Positions 10,623-18,847 of a stretch of DNA of 64,000 bases are shown here, piece by piece (positions within the stretch are counted from its first letter, which is position 1; the number at the start of each line of letters is the position of its first letter). This stretch comes from Alkalicoccobacillus gibsonii (GTDB lineage Bacteria > Bacillota > Bacilli > Bacillales > Bacillaceae_D). The notes beneath the pieces were generated by a model. The model was not told the origin of the DNA. It saw only the letters and a program-made list of their open reading frames with translations, and ran no database searches. The translations under genes were made by a program, and so were the position numbers. The stretch covers positions 186,001-250,000 of the forward strand of contig NZ_JAEUZA010000005.1 in the NCBI RefSeq assembly GCF_016798245.1, written 5' to 3'.

Positions 10623-11665
10623 CACAATCCCCTCCCTTCTCTTCTAGCAAGGTAAAGGAAGAACGGAACACCAACTAAAGCGGTGATGGCCCCAACCGGT
10701 GTTTCAAAAGGTGGGTTCACCATTCTGGCTCCGATGTCTGCAAGGACCAGTAAGAGACCTCCAAGTATTGCCGAACAAGGAATAATCCAACGATAATCGA
10801 CTCCAACTAAAAAACGAGTAATGTGTGGAATGACTAGTCCAACAAACCCAACAGAACCGGCCACAGAAACAGCAGCACCTGTTAAAAGCAACACAACAAT
10901 GGTTCCGAGAATCTTAATCAAACGGGTGCGTTGCCCTAACCCCTTTGCTACCTCGTCCCCCAGGCTCAATACAGTTACCGACCTGGCGAGTATAAAAGCG
11001 AGTGTTAATCCAATGATGGCAACTGGCACAATCATTTGAATGCTTACCCAGCGTGTACCTGCTAGCCCACCTGCAAACCAGAAGCTAATATCTTGTGCTA
11101 CATCAAAACGGATGGCAATGGTAGATGAGATAGCGCTAAGAAAAGCACCGACCGCAGTTCCAGCTAAAGCAAGCTTAACGGGTGTTAACCCACCTCGCGA
11201 CATCGATCCAACTCCAAAAACGAGTGAGGCACCAAGCCCGGCTCCAGCAAATGACCAAAGCATTAATTGGAGTGATGAAGTATGCGGGAAAAAAGCAAAT
11301 GCGATGGCAATAGCAAATGCCGCTCCGTCCGTTACGCCCATTATCGAAGGAGATGCGAGTGGGTTTCGAGTCATCCCTTGCATAATCGCTCCAGATACAG
11401 CGAGAAATGCACCAATTAAAGCGGCACCCAATGCTCTTGGCATACGTAATTCTTGAATAATTTGGTGTTGGGTCAGCTCTGGATTAAAATGCACCAACGC
11501 TTGCCAGACCGTTTGAAGATCAATGTCTGCAGCTCCTAAAGCGATGGAGGCCCCTATTGCTAAGCATAAAACGAAAAGTCCTAATACCAAAATAAACGTA
11601 GCCACAAACGGACGTTTTTTTATCTTTTTTAGTTCTACTGTTTGATCTTCTTCAGGAGTTACCAT
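10622..11665 (-). CDS. Iron-siderophore ABC transporter permease (FecCD family), first subunit
   Basis: FecCD permease of about 347 residues; it forms the heterodimeric membrane channel with the next gene product. The cytoplasmic N-terminal tail is charged (KKIKKRPF), followed by LRMPRALGAALIGAFLAVSGAIMQGMTRNPLASPSIMGVTDGA and, near the C-terminus, SVGFVGLVIPHITRFLVGVDYRWIIPCSA. An ATG at 11674 directly abuts its only possible ribosome site, so ATG 11665 (MVTPEEDQ) preceded by AGGATG is preferred. A perfect Fur box lies about 80 bp upstream, consistent with iron repression. Confidence 0.93.
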   Translation of the reverse strand: MVTPEEDQTVELKKIKKRPFVATFILVLGLFVLCLAIGASIALGAADIDLQTVWQALVHFNPELTQHQIIQELRMPRALGAALIGAFLAVSGAIMQGMTRNPLASPSIMGVTDGAAFAIAIAFAFFPHTSSLQLMLWSFAGAGLGASLVFGVGSMSRGGLTPVKLALAGTAVGAFLSAISSTIAIRFDVAQDISFWFAGGLAGTRWVSIQMIVPVAIIGLTLAFILARSVTVLSLGDEVAKGLGQRTRLIKILGTIVVLLLTGAAVSVAGSVGFVGLVIPHITRFLVGVDYRWIIPCSAILGGLLLVLADIGARMVNPPFETPVGAITALVGVPFFLYLARREGRGL

Positions 11666-11744
11666 ACTGTTCATCCTATCTTGACATTTACACTATTCAA
11701 ATTGTGATTTTTACACGTATGTTCTCATTCATCTGTAGTAACAT

Positions 11745-11759
11745 TGATAATCATTATCA
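11745..11759. promoter_or_regulatory. Fur box upstream of the siderophore ABC operon
   Basis: TGATAATCATTATCA is a perfect 7-1-7 inverted repeat, identical to the Bacillus Fur consensus core. It overlaps the stop codon of the upstream small gene and lies about 80 bp before the first permease start. Confidence 0.93.
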
Positions 11760-12008
11760 TACCGTATGATTCCATCCAAGTAAACGATTAATAAAGCTTT
11801 TTCTAAAACTGTTCATAAAAAAAGAATCATCGTCTCCCGTTCGGATCGAATGATTCAGTGATGTTCGTTTATATAGATAGTCTTTTTTGGTTTTGGTTTT
11901 TCTCGTTGCTAGATCAGCAAATGCATAAGGACTACGGTTCTTACTAGGATTACGCATTCCCTCTCGTTCTAGCTTCTTACGTTGCTTTTGGGCTTTTGAA
12001 CGTGCCAT
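11757..12008 (-). CDS. Small highly basic protein, unknown function
   Basis: About 83 residues, rich in Lys and Arg. The N-terminus MARSKAQKQRKKLEREGMRNP is followed by KNRSPYAF and a TRKTKTKKDYLYKR segment. The charge pattern suggests binding to nucleic acid or ribosomes, but I recognise no named family with confidence. AAAGGAG sits directly against an ATG at 12017, so the ATG 9 nt further on, at 12008, is the better start. Its stop codon overlaps the Fur box of the next operon. Confidence 0.7.
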   Translation of the reverse strand: MARSKAQKQRKKLEREGMRNPSKNRSPYAFADLATRKTKTKKDYLYKRTSLNHSIRTGDDDSFFMNSFRKSFINRLLGWNHTV

Positions 12009-12052
12009 ATCAGTCATCTCCTTTTATTCGTATATTCTTATTATAAGGCAAA

Positions 12053-12090
12053 CAAAAAAAATCTGAAAGCTCAAGGTTGAGCCTTCAGAT
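12053..12090 (-). terminator. Terminator of the yjlC-ndh operon
   Basis: The minus strand has ATCTGAA-G-GCTCAA...TTGAGC-TTCAGAT, a long stem with one mismatch, followed by seven T residues, six bases past the ndh stop codon. Confidence 0.9.
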
Positions 12091-12096
12091 CAATCA

Positions 12097-13275
12097 TTAG
12101 TAAGCTAAGCTAAACAAACCTTTAATGTGCGTTAGATAACGAACATTACTTGCTTCTTTCATTAGGGAAGCAGGCATTCCTTTTAAAGGCGTTGCATTTT
12201 GACCAATTGTTGCTACGGCATCTTTGCGGCCTAGGCTTGCAAGAGTTCCGGAATCAATCGGACTAAATGGTGCACATTTTTTCCCTTCAAGATACGCATA
12301 TAAGTTGTAACCAACCAATTCACCCATTTGCCAAGCAATTTGAGCCGTTGGAGGGTATGGACGACCATCTGGTGAAAAGTATACAGCACTATCTCCGACC
12401 ACAAAAACATCTTCATGAGAAGTCGACTGAAGTCCTTCTGTTACCGTTGCACGACCACGGTTCACTTCAAGACCAGATTCTCCAACTAGAGGATTTCCTT
12501 GAACGCCACCCGTCCAAACAAATGTGTTTGCGACAATTTTTTGACCGTCTTTTAGATCAATAACGTTGCCTTCAACATTTGTAACAGGTAGACCTGTTAA
12601 GAACTCTACGCCACGTTTTTCAAGACTCTTCGTTGCACGTTCGATCAGATGATCTGGCAATACAGGAAGAATTTTAGGACCAGCTTCTACTAGTTTTAAT
12701 TTAATATCTTGTGGATCTACACCAAGTGATCTAGCGAAAGCAGGTAATGTATCAGCAAGCTCACCAACAAGCTCAACACCTGTTAGTCCACCACCACCGA
12801 TTACAATGGTAGCGTCTGCTTCATTTTTCGTTTTTGCATACTCACGAATGCGATCTTGAATTTGGTTATGAACTTGATTTGCTTCAGCTGCTGATTTAAG
12901 AACCATGCTGTTTTCTTCAAGTCCAGGGATGCCAAAGTAAGCTGTTTTACTTCCAAGCCCAACCACTAATGCATCATAGCTAAGCGTGCTTCCGTCTGAT
13001 AACGAAACTTCTTTGTTATCAACCGAGAACGAGTTAACTGTTGCAATTTTAAGATCGATGGCTTTTCCTTTAAATAGCTTTTCAAGTGGCATCGCCACAG
13101 CGTCCTCAGCAATGTTTCCTGCTGCTAAACGGTGAAGCTCAGTAATGATTTGGTGAGTCCCTGTTTGGTTAACCACTGTCACTTTTGCTTGAGATTCACT
13201 ATAGTATTTTCTAACAGTTAAAGCAGCTAAAAGTCCGCCATAACCTGCGCCTAGGATGACAATATGTTTTGACAT
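12097..13275 (-). CDS. ndh: Type II NADH:quinone dehydrogenase (NDH-2)
   Basis: Single-subunit flavoprotein passing electrons from NADH to menaquinone without pumping protons. 392 residues. The FAD-binding Rossmann motif is VILGAGYGGLLAAL (residues 5-18), the NADH-binding motif is IVIGGGGLTGVELVGELA (about 157-174), and the FAD closing motif is DVFVVGDSA (about 285-293). The C-terminal amphipathic part (SNVRYLTHIKGLFSLAY) fits membrane attachment. A DUF1641 gene precedes it by about 47 bp, the same arrangement as yjlC-ndh in B. subtilis. A Rex-type operator upstream suggests control by the NADH/NAD+ ratio. Confidence 0.95.
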   Translation of the reverse strand: MSKHIVILGAGYGGLLAALTVRKYYSESQAKVTVVNQTGTHQIITELHRLAAGNIAEDAVAMPLEKLFKGKAIDLKIATVNSFSVDNKEVSLSDGSTLSYDALVVGLGSKTAYFGIPGLEENSMVLKSAAEANQVHNQIQDRIREYAKTKNEADATIVIGGGGLTGVELVGELADTLPAFARSLGVDPQDIKLKLVEAGPKILPVLPDHLIERATKSLEKRGVEFLTGLPVTNVEGNVIDLKDGQKIVANTFVWTGGVQGNPLVGESGLEVNRGRATVTEGLQSTSHEDVFVVGDSAVYFSPDGRPYPPTAQIAWQMGELVGYNLYAYLEGKKCAPFSPIDSGTLASLGRKDAVATIGQNATPLKGMPASLMKEASNVRYLTHIKGLFSLAY

Positions 13276-13322
13276 TCTTTTTTCCTCCGTTTTTAAGTCA
13301 ACTAATCAGCCGTTCACTTGAA

Positions 13323-13745
13323 TTACTTCTTATTCTCACGCTCGTTCATGACATTAAGGTAAGCTTGAGTGAAGCGGAATAACTTTTGAGCTTGAGGGTC
13401 TTTTAGAAGCTTCATTAGGCCAAAAATACCAATGACTTCATTGCTTGCTTCTGCACGCTCTTTTGCTTCAATCGCTGTTTGAGCGACTTCCTTCGCTGTC
13501 TCTTTAACCGGCTCAAGAATTTCAGTAATTGCTCCAACTGTATCTGCTTTCAGCACATCATCAGTAGCAACAGAATGAGCAAAATCATATGATTTCGTCA
13601 TCACTGTAATCATTTCAGTCAATTTTGGTAATTGATCAACTAGCGTTGTGAGTGATTCTTGTACCTCTGGTTTCAAAAGCTGATCAAGTAATTCTACTTG
13701 CTGCTTGCTTAGTGAAACTTGTTGTTGTTCGCTCGTTTCTGACAT
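13323..13745 (-). CDS. yjlC: DUF1641 family protein, YjlC-like
   Basis: About 140 residues, mainly helical and acidic, with the DUF1641 signature region NEVIGIFGLMKLLKDPQAQKLFRFTQAYLNVM near the C-terminus. The biochemical role is unknown; the conserved pairing with ndh suggests a respiratory function. The frame opens at an upstream TTG (13751), but AAAGGAG stands 8 nt before ATG 13745 (MSETSEQQ), which I take as the start. It is cotranscribed with ndh. Confidence 0.88.
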   Translation of the reverse strand: MSETSEQQQVSLSKQQVELLDQLLKPEVQESLTTLVDQLPKLTEMITVMTKSYDFAHSVATDDVLKADTVGAITEILEPVKETAKEVAQTAIEAKERAEASNEVIGIFGLMKLLKDPQAQKLFRFTQAYLNVMNERENKK

Positions 13746-13829
13746 GTACAATTCTCCTTTACTTTATAGCCTTGAGCTATTTTCTCCTAGCTTGTATAGG
13801 ATTATGTAGAGCCTCTTGCAATTTATCAA

Positions 13830-13847
13830 ATGTGAATTTACTCACAA
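13830..13847. promoter_or_regulatory. Rex-type operator upstream of yjlC-ndh
   Basis: The minus strand reads TTGTGAGTAAATTCACAT: TTGTGA-N6-TCACA, matching the Rex core TTGTGAA-N4-TTCACAA at 15 of 16 arm positions or nearly so. It lies about 85 bp before yjlC. In B. subtilis the yjlC-ndh operon is Rex-repressed. The inner TGTGA-N6-TCACA would also fit an Fnr/Crp-type protein. Confidence 0.7.
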
Positions 13848-13903
13848 GCATAAATAAAAAAACACTACAATATATGGGCAAGGCCTTACTGACTACCGTA
13901 TAT

Positions 13904-13932
13904 AGAATAATCCTTTCCGCTGATTTTGTCAA
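13904..13932 (-). promoter_or_regulatory. Candidate sigma-A promoter for yjlC-ndh
   Basis: TTGACA, a 17-bp spacer and TATTCT on the minus strand. The Rex operator lies about 50-65 bp downstream of the expected start, so either repression acts as a roadblock or a second promoter nearer the operator exists. Confidence 0.5.
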
Positions 13933-13973
13933 AAAATCTTGACAGTTTTATGGCAGTTTTTTTAACACTTTTT

Positions 13974-14006
13974 TAAAGAAAAAACCAGCTATTTAAAAAT
14001 AGCTGG
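13974..14006 (-). terminator. Terminator after adeC
   Basis: The stem CCAGCTATTT/AAATAGCTGG is followed on the minus strand by TTTTTTC and further T-rich sequence, directly after the adeC stop. Confidence 0.85.
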
Positions 14007-14012
14007 CATGTA

Positions 14013-15749
14013 TTAAGACTGTATGGGAATGTGTTTAAATTGAAGGACATCAAATAAGCCGGTATCCGTTAATTTTAATGCTGGAATTACAGGCAAGGCT
14101 AAAAAGGCGAGTGTTAAAAATGGGTCCCAGTTTTCATGGAAACCAATCGCTTTTAGCGCATGTTCTAACTCTTGGATTTCTTTCTGAACGACCTTATGTG
14201 GTTTTGTTGACATTAGTCCAGCCAGATCAAGTGATAGGCTTGCCACAACTGTTCCTTCTTTCACTACAGCCATTCCACCATTCATTTCCTTCACATGGTT
14301 AATCGCTGCAAGAATACTTTCGTCATCCGTACCACATGCAATCACATTGTGAGAGTCATGTGCGACAGTGGAGACAATCGCCCCATTTTGAATAGGAATT
14401 CCCTTCACAATGCCTAGACCTACATTTCCGCGCTGCTTATGCCGCTCAACGACCGTTAATTTTAATTGATTCTTTTCTGGGTCAGGTTGAAAACAGCCTT
14501 CACTTACTTGAATTGACTCTTTTATTGATTTAGTAATGATGGAACCAGGGCTACTTTCAATAATAGTTGCTTCTTGATCTGCTTTTGCCGGAAGCTTCAG
14601 ATCCTGAAGTGAGATTGGGGCCATGTTCATGCTTTTAAGTAAATGTTCAGGTGCATCAATCGATTCACGAATGTTTTGCACAAGCTGACCATTCGTTGCA
14701 TACTGTTCACCTTTGACAAAGACAGCTTCGACCGAGAATGTTTTTAGGTCATTTACTAAAAGAAACGTAGCCTCATAGCCTGGTGCAATTGCCCCCTTAT
14801 CCTGTAGTCCAAATGCTTCTGCCGCATTGAGTGTAGCAAGTTGTATGGCTTGCAGCTCTGACATTCCAAGCTTGATTGCCTTACGAATGCTTCCATCAAT
14901 GCTGCCTTCTTTAATAAGGTGATCCAAATGACGATCATCTGTTGCAAAAGCAAAACGCCTTGCATTCGCCGGCGTAATTGCAGGTAAAAGCGCCTCTAAA
15001 TCCTTTGCTGCTGTGCCTTCACGTATTAGGACGTACATCCCTCTGCGTATTCTCTCTAACGCTTCCTCCGCTGTCACGGCTTCATGATCGTTACGTATAC
15101 CTGCCGTACGATACGCATTCAACGAATAGATGTCTAAACCTGCAGCATGCCCATCTATCACATGACCCCCAGCACGAGCGCTTAAGATTTTCTCAAGCAT
15201 ATCCGTTTCACCAGACAAAACAGCCGGATAGTTCATTACTTCTCCAAGCCCAAATGCGTTCCCCTCTTCAAATAAGGCTTTCACATCTGCTGACGTTACA
15301 TCTGCTCCGTTATGTTCAAAAGGTGCAGCGGGTACACAAGAAGGAATCATCATCTTAATGTCCAGTGGGAGATTCTTTGCAGCATTCATCATGTAACGAA
15401 CAGCGTCTGCTCCCCCAACATTCGCAATTTCATGAGGATCGGCAATGACTGTTGTTACACCTTTTGGCACCACAATTTTACTGAACTCCTCAGGAGGAAC
15501 CATTGCTGATTCAATATGGATGTGACCATCAATCAACCCTGGACTTATATAGGCTTCTTTAGCATCTATCCGTTGCTTGGCTTCTGGATAGGATCCAATT
15601 CCCACAATAAGTCCATCGCTGACTGCTACATCTGCTTCGATAATTGTTAAATTAAAGACATCAATTACTTTACCATTTGTAATCACAAGATCTGGTACGC
15701 TCTGCTTAGAAGAAGCCGCAATCGTTGTTTTGAGTGTTTCTGCATTCAT
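14013..15749 (-). CDS. adeC: Adenine deaminase
   Basis: Deaminates adenine to hypoxanthine and ammonia, feeding purine salvage. 578 residues, an amidohydrolase-superfamily metalloenzyme. An N-terminal beta-sandwich half is followed by the HxH metal motif in [12 protein letters not shown], then [31 protein letters not shown] and TDDRHLDHL, and a C-terminal domain with [12 protein letters not shown]. This is the full family layout. An in-frame TTG lies upstream, but GAAAGGGG precedes ATG 15749 by 8 nt and decides the start. It has its own terminator and is separated from yerC by a second terminator. Confidence 0.95.
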   Translation of the reverse strand: MNAETLKTTIAASSKQSVPDLVITNGKVIDVFNLTIIEADVAVSDGLIVGIGSYPEAKQRIDAKEAYISPGLIDGHIHIESAMVPPEEFSKIVVPKGVTTVIADPHEIANVGGADAVRYMMNAAKNLPLDIKMMIPSCVPAAPFEHNGADVTSADVKALFEEGNAFGLGEVMNYPAVLSGETDMLEKILSARAGGHVIDGHAAGLDIYSLNAYRTAGIRNDHEAVTAEEALERIRRGMYVLIREGTAAKDLEALLPAITPANARRFAFATDDRHLDHLIKEGSIDGSIRKAIKLGMSELQAIQLATLNAAEAFGLQDKGAIAPGYEATFLLVNDLKTFSVEAVFVKGEQYATNGQLVQNIRESIDAPEHLLKSMNMAPISLQDLKLPAKADQEATIIESSPGSIITKSIKESIQVSEGCFQPDPEKNQLKLTVVERHKQRGNVGLGIVKGIPIQNGAIVSTVAHDSHNVIACGTDDESILAAINHVKEMNGGMAVVKEGTVVASLSLDLAGLMSTKPHKVVQKEIQELEHALKAIGFHENWDPFLTLAFLALPVIPALKLTDTGLFDVLQFKHIPIQS

Positions 15750-15828
15750 CGTGCAAGCCCCTTTCAAACACGTTTTTTATATTTGAACTATTGTAGTCTA
15801 TTTTAGCAACGGATGCACACTTTTTTTC

Positions 15829-15871
15829 AAAAAAAAGCTATCTGTTCATGGCCGAACCATGGCAGATAGCT
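15829..15871 (-). terminator. Terminator after yerC
   Basis: A long stem AGCTATCTG..CATGG/CCATG..CAGATAGCT has a T-run on the minus strand. A shorter T-run on the plus side may make it weakly bidirectional. Confidence 0.9.
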
Positions 15872-15876
15872 TTTAC

Positions 15877-16188
15877 TTATTCAGTTGATCCCGTTTGCTC
15901 TTCCTTGATACGGTCTAGAGCCATCGTGTAGCTGTCATTTCCATAGTTCAAGCAACGCTTGACCCTGGAGATGGTTGCCGTACTTGCTCCAGTCTCTGTC
16001 TCAATTTTGTGATACGTATATCCGTTTTGAAGCATTCTTGCTACTTCAAGACGTTGTGCCAGTGACTGTATTTCATTAATTGTACAAAGATCATCAAAGA
16101 ATTCATAGCATTCCTCTAGATCTTTTAGTGAAAGAACGGCTTTAAACAGTTGATCAAGTTCCTTACCGCGTAATTTATCGATTTGCAA
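15877..16188 (-). CDS. yerC: YerC/YecD family TrpR-like transcriptional regulator
   Basis: 103-residue helical protein with a TrpR-type helix-turn-helix (TYHKIETETGASTATISRVKRCLNYG, about 60-85). The core NEIQSLAQRLEVARML is nearly invariant in Bacillus YerC. The regulatory target is unknown. Only a TTG at 16188 keeps the conserved N-terminus MQIDKLRGKELDQLF; a nearby ATG is out of frame. An AAAGG/GTGA ribosome site lies upstream at slightly long spacing. It lies after the yerA-type gene, as in B. subtilis yerA-yerB-yerC, but yerB is absent here. Confidence 0.92.
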   Translation of the reverse strand: MQIDKLRGKELDQLFKAVLSLKDLEECYEFFDDLCTINEIQSLAQRLEVARMLQNGYTYHKIETETGASTATISRVKRCLNYGNDSYTMALDRIKEEQTGSTE

Positions 16189-16256
16189 TCATTTCACGCC
16201 TTTCCAAAAATTTCGGCATGCCTGATCTGTTGACCAGGAACTTATACTTTATCATT

Positions 16257-17999
16257 TTAGCGCATAATCGCAGGAAAGAGTATCTTTTTCTTTGTTACAT
16301 CATAGATTCCTCTTTGCGTAACGCGAATATATGGCAAATGAGTTGATGAAAAGAATTGTAAACTATAGATTGGATCTTCGTGCTTATAGCCTCGTTCGCG
16401 TAGAAGCGAAACGAACTTCTTCTCTTCCTCCATGATACCTTCCATCGACTTATCGGACATCGCTCCATTTAAGGAAAGGACGATACTTCCAATCACATCT
16501 CCATCTTCAACAATTGCCATACCTCCGCCTTGTGCCTTTACAGCGCGAAAGGCTGCGACCATGTCTTTTACATTTTTTCCGATTAAAATGAAATCACCTG
16601 TGTTAGAGAAAGAACTAGCAAAACCTTTAATCTTATTCGAAAAACCTTTTATCATGGTATTAATCATCCATTTACCATTCTTGTCGATTAGAACAAAGAA
16701 GCTCTCATCATGAGTATCACTTAGCTCGTTCACAGTACCTTCAACTGTAATACGGTAAGGCTTTAAGATAACGGCATTCACCATTTCAATTCCCATCGGC
16801 ATTGAAAAATGTAACTCACTCTCATCTAAGTCCCAGCTAATATCTAGTGGTTTTATCCCATAATCGTTCCAGCCAAACGACTCTTCCCCTTGACATTCAA
16901 TGCCATCACGGACAATCCACTGCCCTTTTGCTAAAACACCAATTGGTTTTGGTGAATGTTTGTCAGAAAGGAAGTTAAGATGTGCAATGCGGCCCGGCGC
17001 AATCATTCCTAGCTTATGATCCAGGTTATAATATCTAGCTACATAATACGTGGCCATTCCATACGCATCAAAGTCAGATAGTCCTGCATCAAGAGCCATT
17101 TTAATTAATTTATCCATGACACCGTCCTCGTAAAATGAAGGAGGCGACCCATCTGTTGTCATAATACAGCGAACAAAGTGGTCAACGCCAAGCTCCTGCA
17201 TTTCTCGAAGTAGATTCGGTAAGTCAGGTCGCATAGAGGAATGGCGTAAAGAGGTCATATACCCCATATCCAGACGTCGAACAGCTTCTTCTCCGTTGAT
17301 TGCCTCATGATCGCATGTCACACCAAGCAGGGCCATTTGAGATAACGTCCGCTCTGACGCTCCCGGCAGGTGTCCTTCAATTGGCTTACGCAAGCGACTG
17401 GTCTCTTGCATCCAATGTAACGTAGAATCATCACCTTCTAGAACTTTTGGCCAAGATGTTAACTCTCCGCCTTGAACTACCAGATGATGCTCAAGCCATG
17501 CTTTCATCCGAGAATTGGTAAAATGAGCCTCGCTCTGGAGCTCAGTCTGAGGGTCGTATCTTGCCCACCAGTACATACTTGCAGGCATTTCCTCCAGCTT
17601 TTCAATCAGAGAAAGCGCTTTCTTTTTTTCAACATTCGAAAAGAAATATAAATTATCATTGATCAATGTTGTTGTCCCACGAGCCGAAGCATATCTTGCA
17701 AAGCTATGGGGATTATATAATTGAAACGGATGAGCGTGGTGCTCAATATACCCAGGTACAACGACTGAGTTCTTACATTCAATTATTTCAGTATCCTTAT
17801 CTGTTACCGGGGGAAGCTCCTGTCCAACATAAACAATTCGATCATCCGCAATCCAAATATTTGCTTTAAGCCATTTTCGTCTGGCGTGATTGAGATACGT
17901 AGCATTTTTGAGAACAATAGAAGGCGCTTTTTCTCCCCTGACGACATCCAGGTGCTGGCGCAAGCGTTTCTTTGTCCAGCGATATATACGTTCCGTCAT
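16257..17999 (-). CDS. yerA: YerA-type putative adenine deaminase (amidohydrolase)
   Basis: 580-residue amidohydrolase, paralogous to the adenine deaminase at 14.0-15.7 kb. It keeps an HxH metal motif in GYIEHHAHPFQ, GHLPGASERTL and CDHEAINGEEAVRRLDMGY, and a C-terminal domain with AIVEDGDVIGSIVLSL. In B. subtilis YerA is annotated as an adenine deaminase-like protein, and its true substrate is not established. Of three in-frame ATGs (18086, 18014, 17999), the last (MTERIYRWTKK) has GGGTGA at good spacing and matches the YerA N-terminus. A 25-bp palindrome lies about 80-105 bp upstream. Confidence 0.88.
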   Translation of the reverse strand: MTERIYRWTKKRLRQHLDVVRGEKAPSIVLKNATYLNHARRKWLKANIWIADDRIVYVGQELPPVTDKDTEIIECKNSVVVPGYIEHHAHPFQLYNPHSFARYASARGTTTLINDNLYFFSNVEKKKALSLIEKLEEMPASMYWWARYDPQTELQSEAHFTNSRMKAWLEHHLVVQGGELTSWPKVLEGDDSTLHWMQETSRLRKPIEGHLPGASERTLSQMALLGVTCDHEAINGEEAVRRLDMGYMTSLRHSSMRPDLPNLLREMQELGVDHFVRCIMTTDGSPPSFYEDGVMDKLIKMALDAGLSDFDAYGMATYYVARYYNLDHKLGMIAPGRIAHLNFLSDKHSPKPIGVLAKGQWIVRDGIECQGEESFGWNDYGIKPLDISWDLDESELHFSMPMGIEMVNAVILKPYRITVEGTVNELSDTHDESFFVLIDKNGKWMINTMIKGFSNKIKGFASSFSNTGDFILIGKNVKDMVAAFRAVKAQGGGMAIVEDGDVIGSIVLSLNGAMSDKSMEGIMEEEKKFVSLLRERGYKHEDPIYSLQFFSSTHLPYIRVTQRGIYDVTKKKILFPAIMR

Positions 18000-18078
18000 T
18001 GGCAGATCACCCATTTCATTTTTCTTTTGTCTATATGTTATCACAAAATCAAGGTTATATAGGAAAAACTTGTGACAT

Positions 18079-18103
18079 CTTTTCACACATTAATTGTGAA
18101 AAG
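18079..18103. promoter_or_regulatory. Palindromic site between divergent yerA and DUF2892 genes
   Basis: CTTTTCACA-N7-TGTGAAAAG, with 9-bp perfect arms, lies centrally between the minus-strand yerA-type start (17999) and the plus-strand start at 18138. Arm orientation is opposite to Rex (TTGTGA..TCACAA), so another regulator is implied. Confidence 0.5.
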
Positions 18104-18137
18104 CATTAAATAACTTTTTAAAGTGGAGGAACTGAAC

Positions 18138-18383
18138 ATGAAGCCAAATTTAAATCTCATTGAGTCATTTATTCGCATCACATGCGGGCTCACATTGCTC
18201 AGCTTATTTTCAGCAAAGAAACAAGCATCCCTTATTGGGTTTATCGGCATTATCCTCGGTGCATTAAAGGTAGCGGAAGGAATGACCCGCTTTTGCCCTA
18301 TTAAGTATATGAACAAAGCAAATCAGATAGAAACAAAAAAACACGAACATCATCAAGATGGACGTGTAATGAACCCATCATAA
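18138..18383 (+). CDS. DUF2892 family small inner-membrane protein
   Basis: 81 residues. MKPNLNLIESFIRITCGLTLLS opens a pattern of two hydrophobic helices (LTLLSLFSA and LIGFIGIILGALKVAEGMTRFCPI), the hallmark of the DUF2892/YgaP-type membrane domain; the FCPIKY segment is conserved. The His/Lys-rich tail (KKHEHHQDG) is cytosolic or metal-binding. GTGGAGGA precedes ATG 18138 by 7 nt; an ATG at 18123 lacks a ribosome site. Function unknown. Confidence 0.82.
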   Translation: MKPNLNLIESFIRITCGLTLLSLFSAKKQASLIGFIGIILGALKVAEGMTRFCPIKYMNKANQIETKKHEHHQDGRVMNPS

Positions 18384-18397
18384 CGCTGGGTTCTTTT
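18372..18397 (+). terminator. Terminator overlapping the ends of the convergent genes
   Basis: AACCCA-N9-TGGGTT is followed by CTTTTTC on the plus strand. The 5' arm lies inside the DUF2892 coding end. Confidence 0.6.
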
Positions 18398-18734
18398 TCT
18401 TTTTTCCAATTAACAGCCCTATACCTAACCCAAATAGACTAAGAATGTAAAATAGAAGCAGTGACCCTTCAACTCCAAAAGGAATAAAGAAGTAGGACCA
18501 ACGTTCATTTTGGAACGCCTGAACACAGATGTAGGAAATGCCGTACGAAATAAAAGGAATGGCTATACATTCTAGTCCGAGTATCCTACGTCTCGTTAAA
18601 AAGCCGATTAAAATGAAGACAACGCCCCACCCGATGTAGCCACTGAGAGCATGATACGAAAAATCTAATTGCATGCCAACATAACCATAAGGCATCAAAG
18701 CAAAAAGCAGAAACAAAGCGAGGCGTCTGATCAT
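18378..18734 (-). CDS. Four-helix membrane protein, unknown function
   Basis: 118 residues with four predicted membrane helices (RLALFLLFALMPYGYVG, GYIGWGVVFILIGFL, LECIAIPFISYGISYIC, GSLLLFYILSLFGLGIGLLIG) and a Lys-rich C-terminus KKKKNP. Its 3' end overlaps that of the DUF2892 gene by 6 bp (convergent). I recognise no family. A weak AAACGAGCC..GGAGG-type ribosome site precedes the start. Confidence 0.65.
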   Translation of the reverse strand: MIRRLALFLLFALMPYGYVGMQLDFSYHALSGYIGWGVVFILIGFLTRRRILGLECIAIPFISYGISYICVQAFQNERWSYFFIPFGVEGSLLLFYILSLFGLGIGLLIGKKKKNPAL

Positions 18735-18847
18735 CGGTTTCCTCCAGGCTCGTTTTAATTGATAAGATCAGTAAAACATGGAAAGTAAGAGTTGGGCAAT
18801 AGTTGGTTTTGAGTGGAGACGGGGTTAGCGTTTCAATCCTAGCGTCT

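Noticed and set aside
13830-13847. Fnr or CcpA site rather than Rex
   Set aside because: The TGTGA-N6-TCACA core could fit Fnr, but the flanking T and yjlC-ndh context favour Rex; cre consensus is not matched.
17999-18086. N-terminal extension of the yerA-type gene to 18086
   Set aside because: It lacks a ribosome site, runs into the divergent palindrome and does not match the YerA N-terminus; similar extensions were trimmed for guaA, purM, purF, adeC, pcrA, the xylanase and others.
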